In this document: positions 25,675 to 37,364 of the stretch, one piece after another | Numbering within the stretch: position 1 is the first letter of the stretch | Layout of the letters: each line of letters begins with the position of its first letter | Assembly (NCBI GenBank): GCA_022496785.1 | Contig: SNAP01000004.1 | Location: 124,001 to 188,000 of the forward strand | DNA from: Marinilabiliaceae bacterium JC040 | GTDB taxonomy: Bacteria; Bacteroidota; Bacteroidia; Bacteroidales; Marinifilaceae | Direction of reading: 5' to 3' | Length of the DNA: 64,000 nt | The notes under the pieces: generated by a model | The model's database searches: none | What the model saw: the letters and a program-made list of their open reading frames with translations, nothing else | What the model was told of the DNA's origin: nothing | Made by a program: the position numbers and the translations under genes

Positions 25675-26112
25675 ATGGCAAAAGAAGTTGCTGGTTTAAT
25701 TAAATTACAAATCAAAGGGGGAGCTGCAAATCCTTCACCACCAGTAGGACCTGCATTGGGTGCTAAAGGAGTTAATATTATGGACTTCTGTAAGCAGTTT
25801 AATGCACGAACTCAAGAGATGGCTGGTAAGGTTGTTCCTGTAGTAATTACTGTTTATTCTGATAAGTCTTTTGACTTTATCACGAAAACACCTCCTGTAC
25901 CTGTACAAATTAAGGAAGCTGTTAAATTGAAATCTGGTTCTGCTGAGCCTAACCGTAAGAAAGTTGGTTCTATGACTTGGGATAAAGTTAAAGAAATCGC
26001 AGAGGGAAAGATGAAAGATATGAATGCTTTCGAAGTAGAGAGTGCAATGAGCATGGTTGCTGGTACAGCAAGAAGTATGGGTGTCACTGTAGATGGTGAA
26101 AAACCTTTTTAA
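25675..26112 (+). CDS. rplK: 50S ribosomal protein uL11
   Basis: A 145-residue L11. The N-terminal domain has [21 protein letters not shown] and the C-terminal rRNA-binding domain ends [10 protein letters not shown]. It forms the GTPase-associated centre with the L10-L12 stalk. An AAGGAGA site precedes its ATG. It is followed 24 bases later by rplA. Confidence 0.98.
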   Translation: MAKEVAGLIKLQIKGGAANPSPPVGPALGAKGVNIMDFCKQFNARTQEMAGKVVPVVITVYSDKSFDFITKTPPVPVQIKEAVKLKSGSAEPNRKKVGSMTWDKVKEIAEGKMKDMNAFEVESAMSMVAGTARSMGVTVDGEKPF

Positions 26113-26136
26113 GAATTATTAAGAACTTCATTAAAA

Positions 26137-26832
26137 ATGAGTAAACTGACAAAAAATCAAAAGCTAGCTTTAGAAAAGATCGAATTAGGTAAAGTCTACA
26201 GCATAGATGAGGCTGCTCAACTTGTTAAGGATATTACTTTTACTAAATTTGATGCGTCAGTTGATATTGATGTTCGTCTAGGAGTTGATCCTCGTAAAGC
26301 TAATCAAATGGTTCGTGGTGTATGTACGTTACCTCATGGAACTGGAAAAGATAAAAAAGTATTAGTACTTTGTACTCCTGATAAAGAGGAGGAAGCAAAA
26401 GCTGCTGGTGCTGATTACGTTGGATTGGACGACTATATCGCCAAAATTAAAGGCGGATGGACTGATATTGATGTCGTAATAACAATGCCTTCTGTTATGG
26501 GTAAAGTTGGTCAAATTGGTAGAATCTTAGGACCTAGAGGTCTTATGCCTAACCCAAAGACTGGTACTGTAACAATGGATATTGCTAAAGCTGTCAAAGA
26601 AGTAAAAGCTGGTAAGATCGATTTTAAAGTTGATAAATTTGGTATCGTTCATACATCAATAGGTAAGGTATCTTTTGATGCAGGCAAATTAAAAGATAAC
26701 GCCAAAGAATTTTTAGGTATTATCAATAAGCTTAAGCCAACAGCTGCAAAAGGAACTTATATCAAGAGTGTATACTTGTCAAGTACAATGAGCTATAGCA
26801 TCGCTTTAGATGTTAAAACTCTTCTTGATTAA
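26137..26832 (+). CDS. rplA: 50S ribosomal protein uL1
   Basis: A 231-residue L1 with the family motif [25 protein letters not shown] (about 128-152). It forms the mobile L1 stalk at the E site; in many bacteria it also represses its own rplKA message. No obvious copy of the rRNA target was identified in the rplK leader. Confidence 0.98.
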   Translation: MSKLTKNQKLALEKIELGKVYSIDEAAQLVKDITFTKFDASVDIDVRLGVDPRKANQMVRGVCTLPHGTGKDKKVLVLCTPDKEEEAKAAGADYVGLDDYIAKIKGGWTDIDVVITMPSVMGKVGQIGRILGPRGLMPNPKTGTVTMDIAKAVKEVKAGKIDFKVDKFGIVHTSIGKVSFDAGKLKDNAKEFLGIINKLKPTAAKGTYIKSVYLSSTMSYSIALDVKTLLD

Positions 26833-26860
26833 TTTTTAATTTTTAATATCTTAGAATATT

Positions 26861-27379
26861 ATGAGAAAAGAATTGAAAAAAGACATCATAGATAGCTTGA
26901 CAAATTCAATTAACGAATACAAACATGTATATATCACTGATATTGCAGAATTGGATGCTGAAAGTACTTATGCTTTAAGAAAAGCATGTTTTACTAAGCA
27001 AGTTAAATTGATACAAGTTAAAAATACACTTCTAAAACTTGCTCTTGAGCAAGCTGAAGGAGAGTATACAGAGCTACTTGATGTACTTAAAGGTTCTAGT
27101 TCAATTATGTTATCTGACACTGGTAATGCTCCAGCTAAGGTAATTAAAGAAATTAGAGCAAAACAAGACAAGCCTATCCTGAAGGCTGCATATGTTGAAG
27201 AGTCAATTTATATTGGCGATTCTGAATTAGACAACTTAGTTAATATTAAGTCTAAAGAAGAATTACTTGGAGATATCGTTTCTCTTCTTCAATCACCTAT
27301 CAAGAATGTTATTTCATCTCTTGAGTCTGGTAAAAATACATTATCAGGAATTGTTAAGACTTTGTCTGAAAAAGAATAA
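26861..27379 (+). CDS. rplJ: 50S ribosomal protein uL10
   Basis: A 172-residue L10, the base of the L12 stalk. The N-terminal rRNA-binding domain shows HVYITDIAELDAESTYALRKA, and the C-terminal helix that binds L12 dimers ends KNVISSLESGKNTLSGIVKTLSEKE. It lies 28 bases after rplA and 45 bases before rplL. Confidence 0.95.
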   Translation: MRKELKKDIIDSLTNSINEYKHVYITDIAELDAESTYALRKACFTKQVKLIQVKNTLLKLALEQAEGEYTELLDVLKGSSSIMLSDTGNAPAKVIKEIRAKQDKPILKAAYVEESIYIGDSELDNLVNIKSKEELLGDIVSLLQSPIKNVISSLESGKNTLSGIVKTLSEKE

Positions 27380-27424
27380 TTTTTATATTAGTTGTAATTG
27401 ATAAATTTTTAAAAAATAGAAAAA

Positions 27425-27799
27425 ATGGCAGATTTAAATAAGCTTGCAGAAGAATTAGTTAACCTTACAGTAAAAGAAGTTAACGAATTAGCTGAGATCC
27501 TTAAAGAAGAATATGGTATTGAGCCTGCAGCTGCAGCTGTAGCTGTTGCAGCTCCTGGTGCTGCTGGTGCTGAAGGTGCTGCAGAAAAAACTGAGTTCGA
27601 TGTTATTCTTAAAGCAGCTGGTGGTTCTAAATTAGCAGTTGTTAAATTAGTTAAAGAATTATGTGGTTTAGGTCTTAAAGAGGCTAAAGCAGCTGTAGAT
27701 GCAGCTCCAGCACCACTTAAAGAAGGTGTTTCTAAAGAAGAAGCTGAAGCTCTTAAATCTCAATTAGAAGAAGCAGGAGCTGAAGTTGAGCTTAAATAA
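27425..27799 (+). CDS. rplL: 50S ribosomal protein bL12
   Basis: A 124-residue L7/L12. An N-terminal dimerisation domain ([26 protein letters not shown]) is followed by a short Ala/Gly hinge (about 36-55) and the C-terminal factor-binding domain ([34 protein letters not shown] in the family region). It recruits translational GTPases. A strong hairpin separates it from rpoB. Confidence 0.98.
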   Translation: MADLNKLAEELVNLTVKEVNELAEILKEEYGIEPAAAAVAVAAPGAAGAEGAAEKTEFDVILKAAGGSKLAVVKLVKELCGLGLKEAKAAVDAAPAPLKEGVSKEEAEALKSQLEEAGAEVELK

Positions 27800-27829
27800 C
27801 AAGAAATTAGACCATTTTATATGGTTTAT

Positions 27830-27866
27830 GGCCTAGAGTCCCACTTAGGGACTCTAAGCCTTTTGT
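27830..27866 (+). terminator. Hairpin between rplL and rpoB (attenuator or partial terminator)
   Basis: A 13-base arm GGCCTAGAGTCCC pairs with GGGACTCTAAGCC with one mismatch around ACTTA, then TTTTGTTG. The weak T-run suggests partial termination. Intergenic attenuation before rpoB is known in other bacteria; here it is inferred. Confidence 0.7.
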
Positions 27867-27901
27867 TGTAATATTGTTTAGGTTCAATTAAAACAAAATA
27901 G

Positions 27902-30900
27902 ATGTCTTTTAATAATAACAAATCACGAATAAGTTTTGCATCTGCAAAAAATCAGATGAATTATCCTGATTTTTTGGAAGTGCAATTGAAATCTTTCAAA
28001 GACTTTTTTCAGTTAGATACTAACTCTGAAGATAGAAAAGATGAAGGATTGTTTCAGGTATTTAAGGAAAATTTCCCAATTACAGATACTAGAAATAATT
28101 TCGTTTTAGAGTTTCTGGATTATTTTATCGATCCGCCTAGATATTCTCTAGATGAATGTATAGAACAAGGTTTAACTTATAGTATACCACTAAAGGCTAA
28201 ACTAAAACTTTATTGTACAGATCCTGAGCATGAGGACTTTGATACTGTTGTACAGGATGTTTACCTTGGAGTATTACCTTATATGACACCTAAAGGTACT
28301 TTTGTTATAAATGGTGCTGAGCGTGTTATCGTTTCTCAGCTTCATAGATCTCCTGGTGTTTTCTTTGGCCATAGTATGCATGCTAATGGTACAAAATTAT
28401 ACTCTGCACGTATTATTCCTTTCAAGGGTTCTTGGATTGAATTTGCTACAGATATCAATAACGTAATGTTTGCGTATATCGATAGAAAGAAAAAGTTACC
28501 TGTAACTACTCTTCTTAGAGCTATCGGTTATGAAACAGATAGAGAAATCCTAGAAATATTTAATCTAGCAGACGAAATTAAGGTTTCTAAGTCTGGATTG
28601 AAAAAAGTTGTAGGTCGTAAATTAGCTGCGAGAGTTTTAAAATCGTGGGTCGAAGATTTTGTTGACGAGGATACTGGTGAAGTTGTTTCGATTGAACGTA
28701 ATGAAGTAATTATTGATAGAGAGACTATTATAGAACCTGATCATATTGAGGAGATTCTTGAGTCAGGTACTAAAACAATATTGCTACATAAAGAAAATCA
28801 AAATCTTGCAGATTACGCAATTATTTATAACACTCTTCAGAAAGATCCTTGTAACTCTGAGAAAGAAGCTGTTTTATATATTTATAGACAGTTAAGAAAC
28901 TCTGAGCCACCTGATGAAGCTACTGCTAGAGATGTTATCGATAAATTATTTTTCTCTGAAAAAAGATATGATCTTGGTGATGTTGGTCGCTATAGATTAA
29001 ATAAAAAACTTCAGCTAAATACAGATGTTGATATTAAGGTATTAACAAAAGAAGATATTATTGAAATTATTAAGCATTTAATTAAATTGTTGAATGCTAA
29101 AGCTGATGTTGATGATATTGACCATTTAAGTAACCGTCGTGTTCGTACTGTCGGTGAACAATTATATAATCAATTCGGTGTTGGTCTTGCTAGAATGGCT
29201 CGTACTATTAGAGAAAGAATGAATGTAAGAGATAATGAGGTGTTTACTCCTATCGATCTTATTAATTCTAAAACTCTTTCATCGGTTGTTAATTCGTTCT
29301 TCGGAACAAATGCTTTATCTCAATTTATGGATCAAACAAATCCTTTGGCTGAGATAACTCATAAACGTCGTTTATCTGCCTTAGGTCCTGGTGGTCTTTC
29401 TCGTGAAAGAGCTGGTTTTGAGGTCCGAGACGTTCACTATACTCACTATGGAAGATTATGTCCTATTGAGACTCCTGAGGGTCCAAATATTGGTCTTATT
29501 TCTTCTCTTTGTGTGTTTGCAAAAATTAATAAATTAGGTTTTATTGAAACTCCTTATCGTAAGGTAAATGAAGGTGTTGTTGATATAACTAAAGAAGGTG
29601 TTCAATATTTATCTGCTGAAGAAGAAGAAGGTAAAATCATTGCTCAAGCTAGTGCTCCTATTCATGATGATGGTGCATTTGTTAACGATAAAGTTAAAGC
29701 TAGAAAAGATGGTGACTTCCCATTCGAAGATAAAAATAACATCGAAATGATTGATGTTGCTCCTAATCAGATCGCTTCTATCGCTGCTTCTTTGATTCCT
29801 TTCTTAGAGCATGATGATGCGAACCGTGCATTGATGGGATCTAACATGATGCGTCAAGCTGTTCCTTTGATTAATCCTGAAGCTCCTGTTGTGGGTACAG
29901 GTTTGGAGGCTCACTTGATTAAGGATTCTAGAACTCAGGTTGTTGCTGAGAAACCTGGTTTCGTTGATTATGTTGACGCAGAAAAAATTGTTTTAAAATA
30001 CGACCGTACTGAAGAACAAGAATTTGTTAACTTTAAGCCTTCTATTAAGACTTATAAATTACCAAAATTCCAAAAAACGAACCAAAGTACTACTATGACT
30101 CTTAGACCTATTGTTAATAAAGGGGATAGAGTTGAAGCTGGTCAAATTCTTTCTGAAGGTTATTCTTCTAGAAATGGAGAATTATCTATTGGTAGAAACC
30201 TAAAAGTAGCTTATATGCCTTGGAAAGGGTATAACTATGAGGATGCTATCGTGATCTCTGAGAGAATTGTTCGTGAAGATATCTTTACTTCGGTACATGT
30301 TGATGAATATACTTTAGAAGTTAGAGAGACTAAACGTGGTCTTGAAGAATTAACTTCTGATATTCCTAATGTTAGTGAGGAAGCTACTGTGAATCTTGAC
30401 GAGAATGGTATGATTAGAATTGGTGCTTCAGTGAAGCCTGGTGATATTCTAATTGGTAAAATTACTCCTAAAGGTGAATCAGATCCTTCTCCGGAAGAAA
30501 AATTATTGAGAGCTATCTTTGGTGATAAAGCAGGTGATGTGAAAGATGCATCACTTAAAGCTTCTGCTTCACTTAGAGGTGTTGTTATTAATAAAAAATT
30601 ATTCTCAAGAGTAGAAAGAGATCGTAAGACTAAAGCTACTGAGAAAACTCTTCTTGAACGTTTGGATGAAGAATACAGCGTAATGTTTGACGACTTGAAG
30701 TCTACACTTGTTGATAAGCTTTTTGTTCTTGTTAACGGTAAAACTTCTCAAGGAGTAAAAGATTATTACGGTGTTGATGTTATAGGTAAAGGTGTTAAGT
30801 TTACACAAAAATTACTTTCTGATATTAATTATCTTGAAATTAGTCCTTTAAAATGGACTACTGATAAGCATAAAAATGAATTAATTAGAGCTTTATTGCA

Positions 30901-31714
30901 TAATTATGAAATGGCTTATAAAGAGTTAGAAAGTAAATTGAAACGTAAGAAGTACAACGTAACTATCGGTGATGAACTTCCATCAGGTATTATGAAACTT
31001 GCAAAAGTTTATATCGCTAAAAAGAGAAAACTTCAGATTGGTGATAAAATGGCAGGTCGACATGGTAATAAAGGTATTGTCTCTCGTGTTGTTAGAGATG
31101 AAGATATGCCTTTCCTAGAAGATGGAACTCCAGTAGACATTTGTCTGAATCCGTTAGGTGTACCTTCTCGTATGAACCTTGGACAGGTTTATGAGGCTGT
31201 TTTAGGATGGGCTGGTAAAGAATTAGGTTGTAATTTTGCAACTCCTATTTTTGACGGTGCATCTGTAGATGATATTGTTGCTAAAACTGAAGAAGCTGGC
31301 GTTCCTCGTTTCGGATCTACTTATCTTTATGATGGTGGTTCTGGAGAGCGTTTCGACCAGAAAGCTACTGTTGGAGTAACATACATGCTTAAGTTAGGTC
31401 ACATGGTTGATGATAAAATGCATGCTCGTTCTATTGGTCCTTATTCTTTGATTACTCAGCAACCTCTTGGAGGTAAAGCTCAGTTTGGTGGTCAGAGATT
31501 TGGTGAGATGGAGGTTTGGGCTCTTGAAGCATTTGGTGCATCGCATGTACTACAAGAAATCCTAACTATTAAATCTGATGACGTAATGGGTAGAGCTAAG
31601 GCGTATGAGGCTATTGTAAAAGGTGAGCCAATGCCTGATCCTGGAGTCCCAGAATCGTTAAATGTATTGTTACACGAACTAAGAGGATTAGGTTTAAGTG
31701 TAAATCTTGAATAA
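27902..31714 (+). CDS. rpoB: DNA-directed RNA polymerase subunit beta
   Basis: A 1270-residue beta subunit, complete from [14 protein letters not shown] to the [12 protein letters not shown] end. The rifampicin-pocket segment [33 protein letters not shown] is recognisable near residues 466-498 with sensitive-type residues in the stretches read. [15 protein letters not shown], part of the active-centre region, is near residue 1049. It is preceded by the attenuator-like hairpin; rpoC starts 73 bases downstream. Confidence 0.99.
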   Translation: MSFNNNKSRISFASAKNQMNYPDFLEVQLKSFKDFFQLDTNSEDRKDEGLFQVFKENFPITDTRNNFVLEFLDYFIDPPRYSLDECIEQGLTYSIPLKAKLKLYCTDPEHEDFDTVVQDVYLGVLPYMTPKGTFVINGAERVIVSQLHRSPGVFFGHSMHANGTKLYSARIIPFKGSWIEFATDINNVMFAYIDRKKKLPVTTLLRAIGYETDREILEIFNLADEIKVSKSGLKKVVGRKLAARVLKSWVEDFVDEDTGEVVSIERNEVIIDRETIIEPDHIEEILESGTKTILLHKENQNLADYAIIYNTLQKDPCNSEKEAVLYIYRQLRNSEPPDEATARDVIDKLFFSEKRYDLGDVGRYRLNKKLQLNTDVDIKVLTKEDIIEIIKHLIKLLNAKADVDDIDHLSNRRVRTVGEQLYNQFGVGLARMARTIRERMNVRDNEVFTPIDLINSKTLSSVVNSFFGTNALSQFMDQTNPLAEITHKRRLSALGPGGLSRERAGFEVRDVHYTHYGRLCPIETPEGPNIGLISSLCVFAKINKLGFIETPYRKVNEGVVDITKEGVQYLSAEEEEGKIIAQASAPIHDDGAFVNDKVKARKDGDFPFEDKNNIEMIDVAPNQIASIAASLIPFLEHDDANRALMGSNMMRQAVPLINPEAPVVGTGLEAHLIKDSRTQVVAEKPGFVDYVDAEKIVLKYDRTEEQEFVNFKPSIKTYKLPKFQKTNQSTTMTLRPIVNKGDRVEAGQILSEGYSSRNGELSIGRNLKVAYMPWKGYNYEDAIVISERIVREDIFTSVHVDEYTLEVRETKRGLEELTSDIPNVSEEATVNLDENGMIRIGASVKPGDILIGKITPKGESDPSPEEKLLRAIFGDKAGDVKDASLKASASLRGVVINKKLFSRVERDRKTKATEKTLLERLDEEYSVMFDDLKSTLVDKLFVLVNGKTSQGVKDYYGVDVIGKGVKFTQKLLSDINYLEISPLKWTTDKHKNELIRALLHNYEMAYKELESKLKRKKYNVTIGDELPSGIMKLAKVYIAKKRKLQIGDKMAGRHGNKGIVSRVVRDEDMPFLEDGTPVDICLNPLGVPSRMNLGQVYEAVLGWAGKELGCNFATPIFDGASVDDIVAKTEEAGVPRFGSTYLYDGGSGERFDQKATVGVTYMLKLGHMVDDKMHARSIGPYSLITQQPLGGKAQFGGQRFGEMEVWALEAFGASHVLQEILTIKSDDVMGRAKAYEAIVKGEPMPDPGVPESLNVLLHELRGLGLSVNLE

Positions 31715-31726
31715 GATATGGTGATT

Positions 31727-31751
31727 GTGGAGTCTATTTTTTAGATTCCAC
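31727..31751 (+). other. Hairpin in the rpoB-rpoC gap
   Basis: GTGGAGTCTA (31727-31736) pairs with TAGATTCCAC (31742-31751), one G-U pair, around TTTTT. No T-run follows, so it is more likely an RNA-processing or stability element than a terminator. Confidence 0.5.
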
Positions 31752-31787
31752 TATCATACTTTTATTAATATAGTAATATTCGGTTAT

Positions 31788-34700
31788 ATGGCATTCAGAA
31801 GAGACAATAAGGTAAAGAGCAATTTTACAAAGATCTCTATTAGTTTGGCTTCTCCAGAGGAGATTCTAGAAAAATCTAGTGGAGAAGTATTAAAACCAGA
31901 AACAATAAATTATAGAACTTATAAACCTGAGCGAGAAGGTCTTTTCTGTGAAAGAATTTTCGGTCCTGTGAAGGATTATGAGTGTCATTGTGGTAAATAT
32001 AAAAGAATCAGATATAAGGGCATTGTTTGTGATAGATGTGGGGTTGAGGTTACTGAAAAGAAAGTAAGAAGAGAGAGAATGGGTCATATCCAATTGGTTG
32101 TGCCTGTTGCTCATATATGGTATTTTAAATCTTTACCAAATAAAATAGGTTACTTATTAGGTTTACCAACTAAGAAACTTGATACAATAATCTATTATGA
32201 AAGATATGTTGTTATAAATCCTGCTGGAGTATCAAATAAAGATGGAGAACCTTTACAATATCTTGATTTCCTTACTGAAGAGGAATACCTTGATATTGAA
32301 GATACTTTACCAGAAAATAATCATTTGTTAGATGATGATGATCCAAATAAGTTTATCGCCCAAATGGGTGCTGAAGCTATTTATACTCTTTTGAGTAGAA
32401 TTGATTTGGATACTCTTTCTTATGATTTAAGACATAAAGCAAATACTGAAACTTCTCAACAACGTAAGAATGAAGCGTTGAAGAGACTTCAAGTTGTTGA
32501 AGCATTTAGAAAATCGAAAGAAGTAAATAAACCAGAATGGATGATCGTTAAGGTTGTTCCTGTTATTCCTCCTGAGTTACGTCCTTTAGTACCTTTGGAT
32601 GGTGGTAGATTTGCTACTTCTGATTTAAATGATTTATATAGACGTGTTATTATTAGAAATAACAGATTGAAGCGTTTAATTGAGATTAAAGCTCCAGAAG
32701 TGATTTTGCGTAATGAGAAACGTATGCTTCAGGAAGCTGTTGATTCTTTATTTGATAATTCAAGAAAAGCTAATGCTGTTAAAACTGATAATAATAGAGC
32801 ATTGAAATCTTTATCTGATAGTTTAAAAGGTAAACAAGGTCGTTTCCGTCAAAACTTATTAGGTAAGCGTGTTGATTATTCTGCTCGTTCTGTTATTGTC
32901 GTTGGTCCTGATTTGAAGATGCACGAATGTGGTCTTCCTAAGGATATGGCTGCAGAATTATACAAGCCTTTTATTATTAGAAAGCTTATTGAAAGAGGTA
33001 TTGTAAAAACAGTTAAATCTGCAAAGAAAATTGTTGATAGAAAAGATCCTGTAGTTTGGGATATTTTAGAGAATGTATTGAAAGGGCATCCTGTGATGTT
33101 AAACCGTGCTCCTACTCTTCATAGATTAGGTATTCAAGCATTCCAACCTAAACTTATAGAAGGTAAGGCTATTAGATTACATCCTCTTGCTTGTACTGGT
33201 TTTAATGCCGATTTTGATGGTGACCAGATGGCTGTACATTTACCATTAGGTAATGAAGCTATTTTGGAAACTCAAATCTTAATGTTATGTTCTCATAATA
33301 TTTTGAATCCAGCTAATGGTGCTCCAGTAACAGTTCCTTCTCAGGATATGGTTCTTGGTTTATATTATATAACTAAACCACGTAAAGGAGCTAAAGGAGA
33401 AGGATTGAAATTCTATTCAACAGAAGAAGTTGTTATTGCATTTAATGAAAAAGCTGTCGATTTACATGCTGAAATTGAATGTAAAGTTGATGATATAGAT
33501 GAGAATGGAGATTTGATTTATCATTCAATTAAAACTACTGTTGGTAGAGTATTATTAAACCAATTTACACCAAGAAAAGTTGGATTTATTAATACAATCA
33601 TTACTAAAAAAGCTTTAAGAGATATAATTGGAAATGTATTTAAGGTTTGTGGTGTTGATGTAACTGCAAAATTCCTTGATGACATTAAAGATTTAGGATA
33701 TAGAAAAGCCTTTGAAGGTGGATTATCTTTCAACCTTGATGATGTTATTATTCCTGCTGAAAAAGATACTCTTATTCAGGAAGGATATGATCAAGTTGAA
33801 GAAGTTATGAATAACTATAATATGGGATTCATAACAAACAATGAACGTTATAACCAAATTATTGATATTTGGACTCATGTTAATGCTAATTTGACAAATA
33901 CTTTGATGACTCAGTTGATTAATGATCAACAAGGTTTTAATTCAATTTATATGATGTTAGATTCTGGAGCTAGAGGTTCTAGAGAGCAAATTAGACAGCT
34001 AGGTGGTATGAGGGGGCTGATGGCTAAACCTCAAAAATCTGGTGCAACTGGTGGTCAAATTATTGAAAACCCTATTTTGTCTAACTTTAAAGAGGGACTT
34101 TCGGTATTAGAGTACTTTATATCAACCCATGGTGCTCGTAAAGGTCTTGCCGATACAGCGCTTAAAACTGCAGATGCTGGTTATTTAACTAGACGTCTTG
34201 TTGATGTTGCTAATGATGTTATAATTCGTGAAGATGATTGTGGAACTTTAAGAGGTTTAACAGCAACTGCGATTAAAAATAATGAAGAAATTGTTGCAAC
34301 ATTATTCGAAAGAATTTTAGGTAGAGTTTCTGTTCATGACGTTACTCATCCTGTAACAGGCGATTTAATTGTTAAATCAGGTGAAGAGATTACAGAAGAA
34401 ATAGCTCAAATTATTGAGGATTCTCCTATAGAAAGAGTAGATATAAGATCTGTTCTTACTTGTGAATCTAAGGAAGGAGTTTGTGCTAAATGTTATGGTA
34501 GAAATTTAGCTACTGGAAGAATGGTTCATATTGGAGAGTCTGTTGGTGTAATTGCAGCTCAATCTATTGGTGAGCCAGGTACTCAGTTAACTCTTAGAAC
34601 TTTCCACGTTGGGGGTACTGCAGGTAATATTTCAACTCAAAACTCATTATCTTGTAAATATGAAGGTATTGCAGAATTTGAAGAATTAAGAACTGTTTCT

Positions 34701-36038
34701 AATGTAGAAGAAGGTTGTGAGGTAGTTGTTGGTCGTCTTACAGAATTAAGAATTGTGGATGAAAACACAAATATAACTCTTAATAATCATGCTATTCCTT
34801 ATGGATCAAAATTGTTTGTGAAAGATGGACAAAAGCTTTCTAAAGGAGACTTAATCTGTGAATGGGATCCATTTAATGCTTTAATGATTTCAGAATATAA
34901 TGGTCGTATTAAATTTGATAATATGATCGAAGGAGATACTTATGTATATGAGTCAGATGAAGCAACAGGATTTAAAGAAATAGTAATTACTGAATTTAAA
35001 GATAAGACTAGAAATCCAAGTTTGAAGATTGTTGATGAAGATGGAAATTCTTTAAAATCATATAATCTTCCAGTTGGAGCTCACGTTTCTACAAAAGAAG
35101 GTGATGATATTAAAACTGGTCAAGTTCTTGCTAAGATTCCTCGTGCTGTTGGTAAGGCTGGTGATATCACCGGTGGTCTTCCTCGTGTAACGGAATTATT
35201 CGAAGCTAGAAATCCTTCTAATCCTGCTGTTGTTTCTGAAATTGATGGTGAAGTTTCTTTCGGAAAAATTAAGCGTGGTAATAGAGAGGTGATTGTAACT
35301 TCTAAAACAGGTGAGGTTAAGAAATATTTAGTTTCTTTATCTAAGCAAATATTAGTTCAAGAACAAGATTATGTTAGAGCTGGTATGCCATTGTCTGAAG
35401 GAGCAATTACTCCAGCTGATATTTTGGCTATTGAAGGTCCTACTAAAGTTCAAGAATATATTGTGAATGAAGTTCAAGATGTATATAGAATGCAGGGTGT
35501 GAAAATTAATGATAAACACTTTGAAATTATAGTACATCAAATGATGCGTAAAGTTCAAATTAATGATTCTGGAGATACTACATTCTTGGAAAATCAATTG
35601 ATTGATAAATTGAATGTAATGGCTGAAAATGAAGCTTTATTTGGTAAAAAAGTTATTGTTGATGCTGGAGATTCTAATGAGCTTAAGCCGGGACAAATTA
35701 TTACAGCTAGAAAATTAAGAGATGAGAACTCTATGCTTAAACGTAAAGATTTATCTTTAGTTGTAGCTAGAGAAGCTGTTCCTGCAACTTCAAGTCAAAT
35801 TTTACAGGGTATTACTAGAGCTGCTCTACAGACTAAGAGTTTTATGTCTGCTGCATCGTTCCAGGAAACTACTAAAGTTTTAAATGAAGCTGCTATTAAT
35901 GGAAAAATAGACTATTTAGAAGGTCTTAAAGAAAATGTGATTTGTGGTCACTTAATTCCTGCCGGTACAGGTCTAAAAGAATATAAAGATCTCATAGTTG
36001 GTTCAAAAACTGATTTTGATTCTATTATAGAAAAATAA
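31788..36038 (+). CDS. rpoC: DNA-directed RNA polymerase subunit beta'
   Basis: A 1416-residue beta' subunit. The N-terminal zinc site has [20 protein letters not shown], and the catalytic Mg-binding NADFDGDQ lies near residues 472-479. A second zinc site includes [16 protein letters not shown], and the trigger loop and bridge helix regions are present ([17 protein letters not shown]). ATG 31788 is the true start: the frame extends upstream to a TTG at 31725, but that would translate the intergenic hairpin. A strong terminator follows. Confidence 0.99.
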   Translation: MAFRRDNKVKSNFTKISISLASPEEILEKSSGEVLKPETINYRTYKPEREGLFCERIFGPVKDYECHCGKYKRIRYKGIVCDRCGVEVTEKKVRRERMGHIQLVVPVAHIWYFKSLPNKIGYLLGLPTKKLDTIIYYERYVVINPAGVSNKDGEPLQYLDFLTEEEYLDIEDTLPENNHLLDDDDPNKFIAQMGAEAIYTLLSRIDLDTLSYDLRHKANTETSQQRKNEALKRLQVVEAFRKSKEVNKPEWMIVKVVPVIPPELRPLVPLDGGRFATSDLNDLYRRVIIRNNRLKRLIEIKAPEVILRNEKRMLQEAVDSLFDNSRKANAVKTDNNRALKSLSDSLKGKQGRFRQNLLGKRVDYSARSVIVVGPDLKMHECGLPKDMAAELYKPFIIRKLIERGIVKTVKSAKKIVDRKDPVVWDILENVLKGHPVMLNRAPTLHRLGIQAFQPKLIEGKAIRLHPLACTGFNADFDGDQMAVHLPLGNEAILETQILMLCSHNILNPANGAPVTVPSQDMVLGLYYITKPRKGAKGEGLKFYSTEEVVIAFNEKAVDLHAEIECKVDDIDENGDLIYHSIKTTVGRVLLNQFTPRKVGFINTIITKKALRDIIGNVFKVCGVDVTAKFLDDIKDLGYRKAFEGGLSFNLDDVIIPAEKDTLIQEGYDQVEEVMNNYNMGFITNNERYNQIIDIWTHVNANLTNTLMTQLINDQQGFNSIYMMLDSGARGSREQIRQLGGMRGLMAKPQKSGATGGQIIENPILSNFKEGLSVLEYFISTHGARKGLADTALKTADAGYLTRRLVDVANDVIIREDDCGTLRGLTATAIKNNEEIVATLFERILGRVSVHDVTHPVTGDLIVKSGEEITEEIAQIIEDSPIERVDIRSVLTCESKEGVCAKCYGRNLATGRMVHIGESVGVIAAQSIGEPGTQLTLRTFHVGGTAGNISTQNSLSCKYEGIAEFEELRTVSNVEEGCEVVVGRLTELRIVDENTNITLNNHAIPYGSKLFVKDGQKLSKGDLICEWDPFNALMISEYNGRIKFDNMIEGDTYVYESDEATGFKEIVITEFKDKTRNPSLKIVDEDGNSLKSYNLPVGAHVSTKEGDDIKTGQVLAKIPRAVGKAGDITGGLPRVTELFEARNPSNPAVVSEIDGEVSFGKIKRGNREVIVTSKTGEVKKYLVSLSKQILVQEQDYVRAGMPLSEGAITPADILAIEGPTKVQEYIVNEVQDVYRMQGVKINDKHFEIIVHQMMRKVQINDSGDTTFLENQLIDKLNVMAENEALFGKKVIVDAGDSNELKPGQIITARKLRDENSMLKRKDLSLVVAREAVPATSSQILQGITRAALQTKSFMSAASFQETTKVLNEAAINGKIDYLEGLKENVICGHLIPAGTGLKEYKDLIVGSKTDFDSIIEK

Positions 36039-36044
36039 AATTTT

Positions 36045-36074
36045 AAAGGCTCACAATTTGTGAGCCTTTTTATA
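36045..36074 (+). terminator. Rho-independent terminator after rpoC
   Basis: AAAGGCTCACAA and TTGTGAGCCTTT form a perfect stem with a very short loop, followed by TTTATAAT. It closes the tuf-to-rpoC gene run. Confidence 0.85.
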
Positions 36075-36092
36075 ATATAATATACCTACATA

Positions 36093-36389
36093 ATGAATAC
36101 TGAAGAAGAATTGGATATTGAAATAGATCCAGAGGTAGCACATGGTGTTTATTCTAACTTTATAGTTATTGCTAATACGATTTCAGATTTTGTAATAGAT
36201 TTTATATCAATTATGCCTGGAATACCAAAACCTAAAGTTCAATCAAGAGTTGTATTAACACCTGACAATGCTAAAAGAATGTTAATAAGTCTGCAAGAGA
36301 ATATTAACAATTATGAGGAAGAAAATGGAGAAATTATTTTAGAGAAAGATAATGGTTCTGAAATAATGATAAGTGGTGGAAGAGCTTAA
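36093..36389 (+). CDS. DUF3467 domain-containing protein
   Basis: A 98-residue acidic protein that fits the DUF3467 family: EVAHGVYSNFIVIANTISDFVIDF, then GIPKPKVQSRVVLTPDNAKRMLISLQENI. Function unknown. Found beside rpoC in many Bacteroidota; it starts 19 bases after the rpoC terminator stem, with no clear promoter, so it may rely on read-through. No signal peptide or membrane span. Confidence 0.85.
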   Translation: MNTEEELDIEIDPEVAHGVYSNFIVIANTISDFVIDFISIMPGIPKPKVQSRVVLTPDNAKRMLISLQENINNYEEENGEIILEKDNGSEIMISGGRA

Positions 36390-36436
36390 ATTTGCTAAAA
36401 TATATGGTAAAAAGTTAAAAAACTTTTATATCTTTA

Positions 36437-36548
36437 CAATACGAAAGATTAAAAATATTTAATTAGGATTTATTGTATGGTAGAAATACTATAGAATATT
36501 GATCGTTTCCCATTAAGAGGTCTGGATTTTTTCTAGGCCTCATTTTTT
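36437..36548 (+). ncRNA. Possible small RNA or long 3' UTR
   Basis: A near-consensus -7 box TATCTTTA (36429-36436) is followed by a stretch with no open frame that holds a hairpin TATGGTA-GAAA-TACTATA (36476-36493, GNRA-type loop) and ends in a strong terminator. Without a clear -33 box, it may instead be the 3' end of the DUF3467 transcript. The rest of the gap 36390-36857 holds the tRNA-Arg terminator, gene and promoter. Confidence 0.4.
36517..36548 (+). terminator. Rho-independent terminator downstream of the DUF3467 gene
   Basis: GAGGTCTGG pairs over all nine bases with CTAGGCCTC (two G-U pairs), then ATTTTTT. Confidence 0.75.
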
Positions 36549-36570
36549 ATATATTGAAATGAGCTCAAAA

Positions 36571-36602
36571 AAAAAGGATTTAAAATTAATTAAATCCTTT
36601 TT
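36571..36602 (-). terminator. Terminator of tRNA-Arg
   Basis: A perfect 11-base-pair inverted repeat (AAAAAGGATTT and AAATCCTTTTT) begins two bases past the tRNA 3' end on the minus strand, with a T-run on that strand. Confidence 0.8.
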
Positions 36603-36603
36603 G

Positions 36604-36677
36604 TGAATCTGGAGGGATTCGAACCCCCAACCTCCACGGCCGTAACGTGGTGCACTATCCAGTTATGCTACAGATCC
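36604..36677 (-). tRNA. tRNA-Arg (anticodon ACG)
   Basis: A 74-base cloverleaf on the minus strand: acceptor GGATCTG/CAGATTC, D-arm GCAT/GTGC, anticodon stem CCACG/CGTGG with loop TTACGGC (ACG, read as ICG for CGN codons), T-arm GGGGG/CCCTC with TTCGAAT, discriminator A, CCA not encoded. Confidence 0.97.
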
Positions 36678-36697
36678 TTTTTTTCTTTATTGCGTTG

Positions 36698-36729
36698 CAA
36701 AGATATGGATATTTTATTCTTATTGCAAG
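36698..36729 (-). promoter_or_regulatory. Promoter of tRNA-Arg
   Basis: On the minus strand: CTTG (36729-36726), a 20-base spacer, TATCTTTG (36705-36698), ending 20 bases before the mature tRNA 5' end. Confidence 0.7.
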
Positions 36730-36857
36730 CATTATTTGAGTTTTTTTTATTTTTATTTTTTGTTTATTGATTTACAGGTCATTACGAAAATGTTTTATTT
36801 TATTACTTTGTTGTTATATTTTTTAGATGTATTATTGTATTAAAAGAATATATTTTA

Positions 36858-37364
36858 ATGTTGAGTTTAAAGAATTACATACAGAAGAAACTTCTAGAGA
36901 ATAAAGTAAAAAGTAAGGCAGCGAATAATAAATTTGTAGGTTTTAAGAAATCTAATAAAATAGCTATTATAGTGGATGTAAAAGCATTTGAATATTCTGC
37001 TATGAAAAACATTTTAGATAAATTACTTAACATGAATAAAACAGTTGCTGTTTTTATTTATGGAGATTATATAGAAAGTAAATTAAATTGCCAGACTTTA
37101 TGTGTCAATCAAGAACATCTGTCAATGACAGGCGATATAAAAGATAAAAATATTTTAGGTGCTTTTTCTGTTAATTTCGATATGGTTTTTGATTTAAGAA
37201 TTGAATTAGATTTATATAGTAAGTTTTTTGTAGGAAAATTAATTTCTCCTTTTGTTCTAACTAATAGATCAGATATGGGGGATTGTGATTTTTCAATAAA
37301 TACGGATTCAGATATAAAGAAATTCTCTGAATGTTATTTAGATTATTGTTTAAAATTTTTATAG
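36858..37364 (+). CDS. DUF6913-like protein of unknown function
   Basis: A 168-residue protein, no signal peptide, rich in Lys, Ile and Phe. It begins with a basic helix (LKNYIQKKLLENKVKSKAANN) and continues with a Rossmann-like pattern (KIAIIVDVKAFEYSAMKNIL, TVAVFIYGDY, DMVFDLRIELDLY). It abuts dapA with no gap (stop at 37364, dapA ATG at 37365), so the two are translationally linked. Small proteins of this kind are found upstream of dapA in other Bacteroidales. The DUF assignment is from memory of that context; the function is unknown. Confidence 0.6.
   Translation: MLSLKNYIQKKLLENKVKSKAANNKFVGFKKSNKIAIIVDVKAFEYSAMKNILDKLLNMNKTVAVFIYGDYIESKLNCQTLCVNQEHLSMTGDIKDKNILGAFSVNFDMVFDLRIELDLYSKFFVGKLISPFVLTNRSDMGDCDFSINTDSDIKKFSECYLDYCLKFL

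Noticed and set aside
31725-31787. A 21-residue N-terminal extension of rpoC from a TTG
   Set aside because: It would translate an intergenic hairpin; the family N-terminus begins at ATG 31788.
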